This document shows, piece after piece, positions 1 through 11,445 of a stretch of DNA of 64,000 nt. The stretch is taken from NCBI RefSeq assembly GCF_033958435.1, contig NC_134161.1:1364001-1428000 (forward strand). Direction: 5' to 3'. Below the pieces are notes generated by a model. It worked only from the letters and a program-made list of their open reading frames with translations, ran no database searches and was not told where the DNA came from. The stretch's first letter is position 1. Every line of letters starts with the position of its first letter. The translations under genes were made by a program, and so were the position numbers. The DNA is from Carettochelys insculpta (Eukaryota > Chordata > Testudines > Carettochelyidae).

Positions 1-1510
1 GTCTGACAGTAGCCATGTTTCAGTAATTTGACTATTACATTGGAAAAAATTAGGGGAAACACAACATTAATTCAATAACACAGGATTGTGTTATGAGTAT
101 CATAGCTGAGAGAATCATGATGCCAAAGAGTGTGCATGTTTATAGTGGTAACAAGACAAACACTGTAAGAGAGACCACCACCAACTCCTAATCCAAAAGC
201 ACACTATCATTCCTTGTCTTCTTTGAAAAATTGGATATAAAACATTCCAGCAGAAAGAATAAACTTTCTCAGAATTTAAAACCCGGAATACCTGTATTCT
301 GAGATCTGCATGTAATCAGCATTCAGCAAAATGAGGAAACATTAGGAGAACCCTGACAGGACACTGGTTCAGTATGGTTATAATTTATGATTTGATTTTA
401 ATATTTCTTATGAATAAGTCTAAAGCAGTTCAGAAATACAAGCATAAAAAACAGGAAAGCCCCACACCTCTGGTTGCACTTAACTAGCCAGGATTTAATA
501 TCCAATAATAGTCTAAATCTATCCATCCACACACATTTAATAAGTTACCACTTAAAAGGCACAGCTCTAAGTGTTCTTCATTAACACACACCGTTTTACA
601 ATGACCCTTTAAACATACAATAAGGAGAGGAAGTTCTTAGACAAAATTTTAATGCAGTTCAGGAAAGAGATTATCTGTACTCTTCAGCTCAGACATAATT
701 ACGGCAGCAATGGAAAGCCACTCCTACCAGCACTTGTACCTAATGCAATTTCAGAAGTCAGCCATTAGTGAACCTGTACATCTCTAACGTTTGCCTCATA
801 GAATATTATGATCCATTTATAATTACAGCACCACTAACAGTGCCAGTACAATTACTGTTATGATCTGACTTCAACTGTTAACTTGCATCAAGTTGAAACT
901 AAGCATAGCTTCAAACATAAAAAGGTTCAATTAAACATTATCTGAAACAATCAAGCTAGCTGATATTTAACTTTGATAAAAAAGCAGCTGTACATAAGGA
1001 TTCTTCCTTGTTTCTATTTTACATGAAAATTCCATATTATAGTCTAGAGAATAAGTAAACAAATACTGCACAAAATCCTCCTAGTTATTAAACTTGAGGT
1101 AATGTCTCCAGTCAGAGCAAGTAGAAAGGATTTGATGTGAACAAGATTTTTTTCAATTTGTTTTGGATTTAATGTGTGAAAAACTCCCCCTAACTATTGC
1201 TAAGACAAAGCTTAGTATTTTAACACCTCCTTCTACAGACAAAAAAAAGATGAGACAGCTTAGTGAAAGAAACTGAACTGTACTAGAAGCAAAGGATTGA
1301 TACAACATGAACCTCAGCTGGGGAATAGCAGAAAGATTCATTAGCCTTCCTCATTCTTTAGAATACTACTGGTAAGGAAGAAAATTAAAACTGTGTTAAC
1401 AATGGTAAAGTTTCATTGAATGGACAGAAAGAAGTCACATTTGAAGCAGCTGCTCTGTGTTTTTTGTCTCTCTGTGCTCAGGATTTGCATCACATGCAGT
1501 ATAATAAGTA

Positions 1511-2583
1511 CAGTAAGATCTCAGAGTACGCAAAGGTTCGGTTCCACGCACTCTCGCGTAAACCCGGATTTCGCACAAGTTGGGGTCTGACTTTTTCCCC
1601 AGCACAACACATGTTCTGCAGCTGGGAAAGCAGCTGAAAGGTAAGAGGGGGGGAGGGAGGAGATTAAGCCTGGCGGTGGGTTAGGGCTGTAGGAGGCGGG
1701 CGGGTGGGCTGAGCTAAGCCTGGGGTCGGTTAGGGCTGCAGGGCGGTGAGGGGTGCAGTTGAGCGTGAGTGGTGAGCAGAGCTGCGAGGGGGGCAGAGAG
1801 TTGAGATGGAACCAGAGCTATGCCTGGGTGGTGAGCCAGCTGGGGGGGGGTGTCACACTGGAGCCGCACAGGGTGGGGGGGCAGCTTGTGAGATGGCAGG
1901 AAGGGTCACACTGGAGTTGCGCAGGGTGGGGGGATGGTAGGCAGCTTGTGAGCCGACAGGGGGGTCGTGCCAGAGCTGCGCAGGGTGGGCAGCTTGTGAG
2001 CCAGCAGGGAGGTCGCACCAGAGCCACACAGGGAGGGCAGCTTGTGGGCTGGTGGCAGGGTTGGTTGCGCTGGAGCCACACAGGCAGGCAGCTTGTGAGC
2101 CTGCAGGGGGGTCGTGCCAGAGCCGCGCAGGGCCAGCAGCTTGTGGGCCAGCAGGGGTGTTGCACCACAGCCTCATGGGGGCGGGTAGCTTGGGGGGTGG
2201 GGGGGGTTGCCCTGGAGCCGCACAGGCAGGTAGGCAGGCAGCCAGCTTCTGAGCCAGCAGAGGGGTTGCACTGGAGCCACACAGGGCGGGAAGCTTGCGG
2301 GGAGCAGGGTTGCGCCAGAGCCACACAGGACAGCAGGGCAGGCAGCTTGTGAGCTGGCATGGGGGTTGCGCTGGAGCCATGCAGGGCGGGTGGGCAGGCA
2401 GGCAAGCAAGCAGGCAGCTTGTGAGCTGGCAGGGGAGTCGCGCTGGAGCCATGCAGGGCAGGAGGCTTGCGCCAGAGCCATGTGGGGTGGCAGGAACCAG
2501 AGCCACTCACAGGTGGTTTAAATGGGGCCGGGGGTCAGGGTCAGACGCATAAGAGCAGGGTCGTGCACTCTGAGAACTTACTG
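1511..2583. mobile_element. Tigger/pogo-like MITE carrying a minisatellite
   Basis: The element is flanked by TA dinucleotides (1509-1510 and 2584-2585) and has terminal inverted repeats: left CAGTAAGATCTCAGAGT, and the reverse complement of the right end CAGTAAGTTCTCAGAGT, with one mismatch in 17. A TA target duplication and CAGT-type ends fit the Tc1/mariner-pogo (Tigger) group. No transposase is visible, so it is non-autonomous. About 80% of the interior is a GC-rich 48-bp minisatellite. Confidence 0.75.
1753..2520. repeat. GC-rich minisatellite, ~48-bp unit, ~13 copies
   Basis: Diverged tandem copies each begin CAGCTTGTGAGC and continue with a G-rich block, then a 'GTCGCGCTGGAGCCACACA'-like block. 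Spacing between successive CAGCTTGTG starts is mostly 48 bp, with some copies 50-70 bp because of GGCAGGCAG expansions (for example near 2390-2416). The unit length is divisible by 3, so several frames stay open on both strands. The resulting predicted peptides of 199-230 aa are repeat artefacts. Confidence 0.9.
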
Positions 2584-3384
2584 TAAAATCAACTATGTTC
2601 TGAACCATGGCACAATTAGGTAAAAGAAAGTTTGTGTGCAACACTTAATTCTGCATTTTCTTGATCTTGTTGGATTAAACGAAAATCTAGATGTTGACAC
2701 CATATTTTTAGTAGTTACATAAAGGAGACCAGACCAGAGTAAAAGCTGCTTAAAAACAGTATGAACCACAACAAAGAATTATACAATATAATAACAATGT
2801 CTTACACTCTATTTTGATCTCCAAGGATTCCTGGAGATTACATCTAGAGCCATTCAGACTTACAAAATATTACACGACCACTAATATTTCAAATCAGGAG
2901 AAGTTGTTTTAGAGCAGGTCTTGATCAGCTTGGTTCAGGAAAGAGCCTTAACTTCATGGAAATCACAACAATATAAGTGCTATGCAACTGTTCACAGGAC
3001 ACTAGTTAAGTTCAATGAATGCCAACAAAAGGAGAATGGAGTCTTCTCAAAAAGCTCTGCCCCAAATTCCTGTCACAATAAGGAATCAGAACCTTACTAG
3101 TCAGACAAACCTAAAGCTACCCCATCCCATTCAACAGGAAACAAGGACAAACTTTTGAGCAGGATTCTGAGTATTATGCTGCATTACTTCAGATTAGTGC
3201 CCTCTTTATGGTGAACATGCTCCCCACTTTCTGACCTCCATTTTCAGAGCTCATCTGTTAAGATAGCCAAGTCCCTGGAAAGCCACAGACTAACAGCTAA
3301 TCTGATGCCAAGAAAATACTACCTACTGAAAACACAGGCGGGAGAGGTGTGTTTCTATTAGTTATAAGGAAAGCTACTGAATCT

Positions 3385-3470
3385 ACTGAAGTGGGTCTTT
3401 GCCCAGGAAAGCTTATGCTCCAAAATATTTGTTTGTCTATAAAGTGCCACAGGACTTCTTGTTGTACTGA
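3385..3470 (+). mobile_element. PLE 3' tail fragment
   Basis: It contains AAGTGGGTCTTTGCCCAGG, AAAGCTTATGCTCC and TATAAAGTGCCACAGGACTTC in order. This is the same 3'-terminal motif seen at other PLE-derived loci in this window. It is a single, non-inverted copy inside KMT2A intron 1. Confidence 0.6.
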
Positions 3471-4969
3471 ATCTGTTAACACTGCCTGCCACTTTTAGGG
3501 TATATGGGTATCTTTTTTGCTACTTTGGAGTCTCAACATACCATTAACAATGTAGTTTTAAATACATTTGAACAGGTGCTCAGGTATTATTCCATACTAG
3601 TCTATATGATGGCATTTGAAATGCAGCTGATGCTTCCTCACAGGTTACAACAAATAAGCTATCAGGGAAACAGTCCTTCCTCCCACCCTCATCTCATAAC
3701 ACTAGAAGATAGGAGTTTTTCAACAGTTTAATAAAAATTGAAAGGTCATTTGACATAACCCAATAGAACCCAACAGCTAAACTATTTTTGCAAGCTAACA
3801 AAGCTCTCTCTCTTACAACAAGCTGTGATAAGAGGTTGTCAAGTAACAAAATACTGCTCTTCTGCTTATCTTCAAGCAATATTTGTTAGCTGACCATTTA
3901 GTAAATGCCTTTACCACTAAGAAATATTTTCCTAATAGTAAAGGACAAGTTTGTCCTCACTGCTTCCTTAGGACACCCTTTGATTCAAACATACAAAGAC
4001 TTTCTAATACATACAGAACTGTCTCCCTCACAATATATACACAGGATGACTGAATAAAAATGCACTGCCATATGTAATCCTCTTTTCCTTTATAATCTCT
4101 GACTCCTATGGTTCAAAAATAATAATTATCATATCCCTAAGCTGACCATTCAGTTTTCCTTTTTCGTCAGTTAACTTATATTTATAAGATACTAACTTCC
4201 TTCAAGTTGATACAGTAACTTCAGTTCAACCTATTTCCATCATTATACACAAAGGCACTTTGTGTTATTACGTAAAGCGATGTTTTCACCACAGTAATCT
4301 GAGTGGTTTAAAACAAACACTTATTTTTGTTATCATTTTCAGGGAACCGGCGTGTTAAAAGGAAAGCCGTAAAAGGAATGTGTTCATTAAATTGTTACCA
4401 CTGTTGGTTTGTAATTAAACATTCCCCTGCAGGGCACATAATTTGTACTGTAGAATTGTGATAGCAGCTAGCAAACTGCCCCCGAAAGTGACTAAAGCTT
4501 TAAACATTTGAAACCGAGTAGCCTATTTTTACTATATTGGATGAGAACAACAATAAGTAAGCAGTAAATTACCTTTCTACAATTATTTCACTGTGAGTAA
4601 CTTTGGATATTAACATAAGAAAGCAATCCTGTTGATTTAGAGTGTGATTTTAGAGTTTTCCTTTAAATCAAGATAGGGAACCGGCCCTTCAAAAGTAAAC
4701 ACATGCTCCTGGCACACTGCAGGAGAAGATTCCATCTCTGGGAGGGTGTGAATGGCAGTACTTCAGAAAGGAGAGAAAGACGAAAAGGGGCTGCTGCAGC
4801 TAGTAGTAAGAAACACGCCCCCATCATGTCTTCCTACGAGCTCTGTCAAAAGGCGGGTTGTTGTCAGACTCCTGACCTGGCTCCAATAGAAACGGTTTGA
4901 GAAACATTAAGGCAGGAAGATGAACAGCTCCACAGAAATGCCAGCCCCTTTTCGCCACTGAGCCGCTTT

Positions 4970-6790
4970 CTCGCTCCCTCCTCTCTGCCCCGGGGGCTCT
5001 GCCTCCGAGCTCAGGGGCGGCCGGGGAGGGGGACGGAAGAAGGGCTGAACGAGATCCGCGTGCACGCTCGTGGCACCGACCGCAGGGCACACGGGAGGCG
5101 GCTGCTTGTTGACATCCTTCCCTTTCTGTTTCAGTCAAGGGCGCTCCAGAGCATCCCGCCCCGCCCCGCCCCTCCCTCGGCCCGGCCGCCCCCTCCCCGC
5201 CCCCACCAGCTGCCGCTCACGCTCCCCAGCCCCCCGTGCAAATCCCCTCACCCGCTCTGCCCGAGCGGCGGCAGCCTAATGGCGGGACACGCCGGGCCGG
5301 GCCGGGCCTCCCCCCGCCAGGCTCGGAGATGCGGCCGCCCCCGGCCCCTCCCGTGCGCACCGGGGGCCAGGGCAAGTGCCTCGCGGCCACCCTCCCCCGG
5401 GCCAGCGCCGCCCGCCCGCCCTACCTGCCGACGCAGCCTCTCGGCCGCCTCCCGCCGCGGCGGGTGCCGGGGAGCGCGGGTGCCGGGGAGCACAGGCTCC
5501 GGGGGCGGCGGCGGCGGCCGGGGCGGGGCGGGGCGGGAGCGGAGGAAGAGGATCGATAACAAAATGTCTGAGGGGGGGGCGCTGCTCCCCCACCAAACGC
5601 TGCGGCGGCCGCACCCCCTCCCAGCCCGACCCGGCCCGGCCCGCCCAGGCGGCGGCTCACCTGCGGAGGGGCCCGGGCGGGGGCGGGGCGGGCCGCGCCG
5701 CGCAGGAGGGGGTGTGCCGCGGGCCCAGCGCGGAGCCTCCCTCCCCCCGGCCCGGCCCGGCCCGGCCCGTCCTGTCCTTACCTCGCCGCTGCCCGCCTCG
5801 GCCCCGCAGGCCGCCCGGAACCGCCGCAGGTTGATGCCGATGGCGGCCGAGACCTGCAGCGCCGCATCGAAGCCGGGTCCCACCCCGGCCGCGGGGCCCC
5901 CGGGGCCGCCGGAGCCCGGCGCTGCCCCGCCTCCCCCGCTTCCCGCCGCCGCGCCGGAGCCCGGGCCCCCCAGCTCCCCGGCGCCCGCTGCGGCCTGAGG
6001 CGGCGGCTCCGGGGCCCGGAGGCTCCGCACGGCCGGCACCCGGAGGCGGGAGCCCCCCAGGCCCCGGCGGCCCCAGCCGCCGCTGCCGGGCCGGGCAGGG
6101 AAGCGCCACCGACCGCTGTGCGCCATCTTTCCTGTGAGGCGGCGAGCCAGAGAGCGGGGCCGGGCCGCGCCCCGGGGCCTGGATAGCGGCTCGCGCGCCG
6201 ATAGGGGCGCTGCAAACCGCCGCGCCAATGCAGGGTGCGGGGCCCGCCGCGGCGCGGCCCGGGCAGCGGCATAACGCATACGCGCCCGGCGCGCGCCGGC
6301 ATAAGGCGGCCGGCAGGCAGCGCGCGGGCCGGGCCGGGGGAGGCGGCCAGGTGCGGGGCGCTGCCGGGCCCGGGCCCGGGCCGCAGGTGGCGGGGCCCAG
6401 CCCAGGCCGCGGGGGCCCCAGACTGCAGGTAGCCCGGGCCGCCCGCAGCGCCGTCCGCTCCTTCGCCGCCGCGCGCGGCCGGAACCCGCCGGCCTGGACA
6501 CCCCACCCTGCTGGCGGGACCCCCCGGCCGGAGCCCTCCCTCCTCCCCCGGTAGTGGCACCCGGCCAGCGCCCCCGCCCCCGCCTTCACCCAGCCCGAGC
6601 ACCCTCCGTCCCCCAGCCCCACCGCAGCTTCAGCGGCTCCGCCAGCCCAGCCCCTCTCCTCTCGCTGCTGGGCCCCCGGCCAGGAGGGCCCAGACCCACT
6701 GACACCCCCCCCCGTCAGGCCCCCTTTGCTGGCAGCCCCCCACGTCTGCGGAGCTCTACCTGGGACCCGCGCTCCCTGTAAGCCCTGCAC
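4970..6790 (-). promoter_or_regulatory. KMT2A: KMT2A CpG island, 5' UTR and promoter
   Basis: This is a dense GC- and CpG-rich block, sharply different from the AT-rich flanks, and it surrounds KMT2A exon 1. The 5' UTR lies just right of 6126. The context GAAAGATGGCGC around the start codon resembles a YY1 site. There is no clear TATA box, as expected for a housekeeping CpG-island promoter. The exact transcription start cannot be read from sequence. Long open frames on both strands in this block (up to about 417 codons) arise from the high GC content and are not supported as genes. Confidence 0.75.
5782..6126 (-). CDS. KMT2A: KMT2A (MLL1) coding exon 1, partial gene
   Basis: KMT2A is the histone H3 lysine-4 methyltransferase of the MLL1/menin complex, acting in the nucleus. 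Only the first coding exon lies here; the rest of the gene continues past the left edge. It encodes 115 residues from MAHSGRWRF to AGSGE, then a GTAAGG donor at 5781/5780. The menin-binding motif RWRFPARPG sits at residues 6-14, RRGLGG at about 20-25, and the conserved stretch VGPGFDAALQVSAAIG starts at about residue 82. The middle is Gly/Ala/Pro-rich low-complexity sequence. The start was chosen by homology and a strong Kozak context (A at -3, G at +4). The open frame continues upstream and past the donor, but those parts are GC-rich read-through. From memory the human exon encodes about 144 residues and has a poly-Ser run missing here. No alternative identity seems likely. Confidence 0.93.
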
Positions 6791-7908
6791 TTGTGCAGCT
6801 GCTCCCGAGACGTTTGGCTGACACCCCATTGATCAGCAGACAGCCCTGGCTGGGGGGGGGGGGTACTATTCACAGGGGCCTCCCTGCACATAAACATTGA
6901 TTCTGCACCTGGGTGCAAACGATTAGAAGGAACACTGCCTCGGACCCCCAAACTCTGAAAGATCCCCCATAGTCAGGAACCTCCAGCACCCTGCCAGCTC
7001 CTCCCCAGCCAGGATGGCTTACACTGTGACTTACCCTGGCCTTGCTCCTCCCTCCCTACTCTCTCAGCTGTCCCTCACACACTCCTAGCCGTAGCTAGAC
7101 CCTACCTCCCATACACAGCTAGCACTTTCCTGTCCCATTCTTGCCAAGCACCAGCTGGCCCCCACCCCAATCCCTGGAACTGGAAGTGTGACCCCCTCCC
7201 CAATCTCTCCTTCCTGACTGCTTTACCATTCCCTTGCCTTCTACCCAGGCACGGAAAGTTCAGTCAATACAAGTCTTTTAGTGCATCCACTGAATCCAGG
7301 ACCCTTACTGTTGAGGTTCCCAGGCAGCAAAGGTTTCCAAGAGGGGGCAAAGGCAAGATACATGCAGTCTGATGAGGATGGAGCTCAAAAGATTCATCAT
7401 CTTGAGAGACTTCAAGGCCACAGGGACCACAACTCAGATACAACAATACCATTCTTCCCCCTCCACCGAACTCTTTTCCCTTTAAATTCTCACAAGGAAT
7501 CTCTCCAGACCTGTCCCCACAGCCAGCCACATGCTGGAGTGGAGCCTCTCGCTGATGGTCATTGTCAGACTCATCCACTTTCAGGTGGCTCCTTTCCCCT
7601 AGGAAGCTGAAAAGAAACCACCACCATGGAACCAGCCTGAAAACCTGCAGCAGCTACCAAATTCCAAAACCTACGTACAGAAAATTCTACCCACCTCAGC
7701 TGCACAAGAATGAGTGCTGCATCACAACCCTGCCCTGACTACTGCAATGTACCTCTCTCTCCCACACCAATAACTCATGAGTGAGAGACAGACCATGGAA
7801 CTCAGTCCCTCCAAGAACTCACACACAGGCCCCACCATGTCCAGAGCTAAATGCAGAATGAACACATGCCCACAATCCTTTTATGAAATTTGGAGCATGG
7901 CAGCTTTC
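6791..7908. other. Intergenic, no gene recognised
   Basis: This is transitional sequence between the KMT2A CpG island and a CR1 copy. It has a poly-G run near 6853-6862 and C-rich low-complexity stretches. Overlapping open frames of about 105 codons on both strands (7264-7610) have no recognisable domain, and I do not support them as genes. Confidence 0.6.
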
Positions 7909-8741
7909 AGAACATAAGAATGGCCACACTGGGTCAGACCAAAGGTCCGTCTAGCCCAGTACCCTGTCTTCAGGCAGAGGCCAATGCTGGGTGCCCCAGA
8001 GGGAATGAACAAAACAGGGAGCCAACAAGTGAGCCATCCCCTGTGGCTTATTTCCAGCTTCTGACCAGGAGTGGCTAGGGACACATTCCCTGCACATCCC
8101 AGTACCCCTGGGTAGACCTGTTCTCCATGAAGTTATCTAGCTCTTTTTTGAACTCTGTTATAGTCCTGGGCTTCACAATATCCTATGGCAAATAGTTCCA
8201 TAGCTTGATTGTGTGTTGTGGAAAGAAACACTTGTGTTTTGTTGGTTTTAAACCTGATGCCTGTTAATACAAGAATGGGGTCACCAAATGAAACTGAGCA
8301 AATAACACTTCCTTATTTCTCTCTCCAGATAGTCACAATTTTATATCTCAGGATCATATCCCCCTTAGCTTCATCTTTCTTCCAAAGTGAGAAGTCCAAG
8401 TCTTACTAATCTCTCCTCATATGAAAGCCACTGCACCTGCCTAATCATATTTGTTGCCTTTTCCAGCATTCTTTTTCCAGTTCCAATATATCTTTTTTGA
8501 GATGGGGCAACCACATCTGTGCAGTGTTAAGATGTGGGTGTACCAGGGATTTATACAGCAGTAACATGATACATTTTGTCTTATCACTTTCTTAACAATT
8601 CCCAACATAACAAATGGCCTGAGTCAGAAACCACTGCGACATTGAGATCCCTGCCTGGTTCTTCATCAGCTGAAACCTCTATTTCTTATATGTCTCAAAC
8701 GTCCCTTACATTAGAGGATATCGCTAATTTTAGTCCCCAAG
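7909..8741 (-). mobile_element. CR1 LINE, 3' part, 5'-truncated
   Basis: Read on the plus strand it starts with the reverse complement of the reptilian CR1 3' end (AAGAATGGCCACACTGGGTC, then a GTCTAGCCCAGTA block) and continues into the C-terminal reverse-transcriptase region. It is heavily mutated, with no intact frame. The same subfamily occurs at 22508 and 27840. Confidence 0.8.
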
Positions 8742-8982
8742 TTGCCTGTATGTCACGTACATTCAACAACCCCTCCACTTTCCTTGCTGAGAATGATTTA
8801 CATAAGAAATAAAGACTGGAAACTAAAGCTAGAGAAAATATGTCACACTGAAGGAAGGAATCCTTACAGTGTTGTCTATTTCAGGAATGAATAGCTGTAT
8901 TTTGAGTTTTTGTCATTCAGTGCATTCTGCAGATGGACATCAGCAGGTGGGAAACTCTGTGCTCTCCACAGCTGCTTATGTC

Positions 8983-9145
8983 TCACCCAGTATCTTGTCT
9001 TTCAGGAGTGGCCAGTGCCAGATGCTGCACAGAGAATGAACAGAACAGGACCATTAGTGAGCAATCCATCACATCAGCTTCTGACAATCAGAACCTCCAG
9101 ACACTCAGAGCATGGAGTTCTCTCCCTGACCATCCTGAAACCAAT
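8983..9145 (-). mobile_element. CR1 3'-end fragment
   Basis: A short diverged copy of the CR1 3' region: 'CAGTATCTTGTCTTTCAGGA', then GTGGCCAGTGCCAGATGC and GAATGAACAGAACAGG. These blocks align with the same positions in the copies at 7909 and 22508. No coding part remains. Confidence 0.65.
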
Positions 9146-9716
9146 GGGAAGCTTCTCACCACGTTTGTTTTTGACCCATTCACATTGCTCAAACCCAGAG
9201 TTCCTTCTACCACCCAAGAACACCCCATATATTTAGCTCTGCCTTAGTGCCCCCACATGTTCAGTTGTACCCATGTAAATCCCTAAATCAGATTTGTAAC
9301 CTCCTGTCCCCCATACCTGTTTGCCCTACGTGGATGCCAGGCCTGTTTAGCTACTTTGTACCCACCAATCCATTCCCCACCACACAGTCTGTTTTATCCC
9401 TTTACATTTCCATGGTATACTTCCATACACCAACATCATCATCTCCCTTTCAGTCCTCTTCAGGTGCTAAAGCAGCAGCCATCCTCTCATTTTAAGCTCA
9501 GCCGTCAGCAGGGCCCGTTGTCTGCACTTCCTCCACCATGCCTTGGTGAGCTGTCTGATGCCAAACCAACCCTGCTTCACAATATCCCTCCTCTTGCTGG
9601 AATCCTAAGACCACCAGAACCAAAGGAAGCAGGGTAGTCATAGTAAACTGTGAATGGCTCCGGTCCTTACCAATGCAGGTGTATGGCCACTAAGGCATCA
9701 CATCCAGTCTTTGGAG

Positions 9717-10945
9717 GAAAAATAAAAAGGAGTCCAGTGACACCTTAAAGACTAAATTTTATTAGGGCAGAAGCTTTTATGAGTTGCATCTCTCAGATGC
9801 ATGAAGTGAAAGATATGAAGTGTAGGGATGCAGAGACGGACTGTTACATCAGTGCTAACTCAGTCAGGGTAGATGTGGCCAAAGATCCCTCGGATCTCTT
9901 CCGACCATGCATGGAATACGTTTGTTACGTGCGCTGAGGCATGTGCAAAGGTTTCTGCTGGCAGTGCATAAAAACCTAGCTGTGGGCTCTTCTGATCACA
10001 GGGTGGGCATTTGACTCTCTCCTGAGTAGCCACACAAGCGCACAGCTTACAGGGAAGACTGGATGTGCCTCACTTCCAACAGTCATAAGAAGATAGGAAT
10101 TCCTAAAGGGGGAAATTACTTACTGTAATGAGAGCCTCTCCCAGGCTCTATTCAGAGCCAGTCTAATAGTGTGAAATTTGCACATCAATTCCAGCTCAGC
10201 AATTGCACATTGCAGTCTGTTTGAAGTTTTTGTTTTATTTTATTTATATATTTTTGCATGGTTAAGATTGGCAACTATCTAGTTTGTAGCTGTGTATTCC
10301 AGGGAGGCCGAAATGCTCTCCTACTGGTTTTTGTATATTACCATTCTTGATGTTTGATTTGTGCCAATGTATTCTCTTGTGATGTGTACCAGCAATGCCC
10401 CTCTGCCATGTACATTGGACAGACTGGTCTGTCTCTACACGTTAGTAGATGTGTTGGTGAGCAAGCCTCTGATGGCACGGCTCATGTGGTTAGGTCCTAT
10501 GATGGTGGCACTAGGGTAGATGGGTGGACAGAGTTAGCAATGGGGTTTGTTGCAAGGATTGGTTCCTGGGTTACTGTGTCTGTCTGGGGGATGTAGCTGG
10601 GAGTGAGTATTTGTTTCAGGTTGGCAGGCTGTCTGTAAGCAAGGGGGGCCTTGCCTCCCAAGGTCTGTGAGAGTGATGGATCATCATTTAGGATAGGCTG
10701 TGAATCCTTGATGATGTGTTAGAGATTTTAGCTCGTGGTTGTAGGTAAGGGACCATGGCATTCTGCTGCTTTCTCCATTGGGTCTGTCCTTGTAGAAGGA
10801 GACTTCTGAGTACTTGCCTGGCTCTGTCAATCTGTTTCTTCCCTTCTCCAGATCGGTACTGGTGATTTAAGAAAGCTTGACAGAGATCCTATAGGTGTTT
10901 TGTCTCTGAAAGATGGAGCAAATGTGGTTGTATCTTAGGCTGAGC
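9717..10945 (-). mobile_element. Penelope-like element (PLE), degraded
   Basis: Minus-strand reading from about 10945 downward gives degraded reverse-transcriptase C-terminal text (LRYNHICS, then DRAR, KDRPN and LAYRQPANLKQ), with stops and frameshifts. It is followed by an AT-rich 3' region that ends near 9717 in the PLE tail motif (reverse complement of GGAGTCCAGTGACACCTTAA). The GIY-YIG endonuclease core (CPSAMYIGQTGLSL) that should follow on the same strand reads instead on the plus strand at about 10380-10441, which implies a micro-inversion. Family identity comes from recalled turtle PLE sequences. Confidence 0.75.
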
Positions 10946-11309
10946 CACTCCCCACCCATCTGCTGCTGCATGAGCTTCTGTTTCTCTTCCTGATGCACTT
11001 TCCTTTCTCTTTCTCACCCTCCTGATCCCCACACCACACTGGCAGCTTGCAGGGAGGACAGCAATAAGGAGCATGTGACACCTGTCACTGCCCACCCCCA
11101 GCTGGTCAGAGTAAGAAGGTGGGTGTGCTGGGGTGAGCTCTGGCTCCCAGGCTAGGCCAGTTCAGCCATAGTATTACCAATGTGGGTTGTTTTTTTGTTT
11201 TTTTTTTTTTGAGATGGGCTTGCAGTTGAAACATAAGTCAATTGCCCACATCTCCTGCTTTTTACCATGCCAGCTGCACGGACAGGAAGTATGATCTGGT
11301 AGGTGAAGC

Positions 11310-11445
11310 ATTAGGTGGGACTCAGGACACAGGTGCGGGGTGGCCCAATTCTGAGCTCTGCCACTAACTCTCTGGGTGACATTGGGCAAATCCATTAATC
11401 TGTGTCTCTGTTCCCCATCTGTAAAATAAGGATCATAGATCAAGT
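11310..11445 (+). repeat. MIR-type SINE
   Basis: It contains CTCTGCCACTAACTCTCTGG, a GTGACATTGGGCAAATCC block and CCCATCTGTAAAATAAGGAT in order. This is the MIR core and 3' half. An oligo-T run precedes it near 11189-11210. Confidence 0.7.

Larger units (their letters stand above)
1..5781 (-). other. KMT2A: KMT2A intron 1 (donor-proximal part)
   Basis: The sequence downstream of the exon 1 donor is intronic up to the window edge. KMT2A exon 2 was not found. Most of it is AT-rich and unremarkable; 1-1508 and 2586-3380 hold nothing I recognise. Exceptions are the minisatellite-bearing MITE (1511-2583) and a PLE tail near 3385-3470. A large first intron is normal for this gene. Confidence 0.8.

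Noticed and set aside
1753..2510. 199-230 codon open frames on both strands
   Set aside because: They are produced by a 48-bp tandem repeat whose length is divisible by 3. The peptides are repetitive and on both strands at once.
1753..2520. CRISPR-like array
   Set aside because: Units are contiguous diverged tandem copies without conserved repeats separated by unique spacers, inside a vertebrate intron.
5060..5998. 312-codon plus-strand Pro/Ala-rich open frame
   Set aside because: It lies antisense to KMT2A in a CpG island with low-complexity composition and no domain, so it is an open frame caused by GC content.
5248..6501. 417-codon minus-strand open frame starting upstream of the KMT2A ATG
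   Set aside because: It contains the real exon 1 frame, but its upstream part and the part past the GTAAGG donor are GC-driven read-through. Homology and Kozak context place the start at 6126.
7264..7610. Overlapping open frames of about 105 codons on both strands
   Set aside because: No recognisable domain, no splice or promoter support, and mutual overlap.
10354..10596. A stand-alone GIY-YIG nuclease gene
   Set aside because: The motif is a flipped piece of a degraded PLE, the frame loses family similarity after about 20 residues, and flanking PLE sequence is on the other strand.
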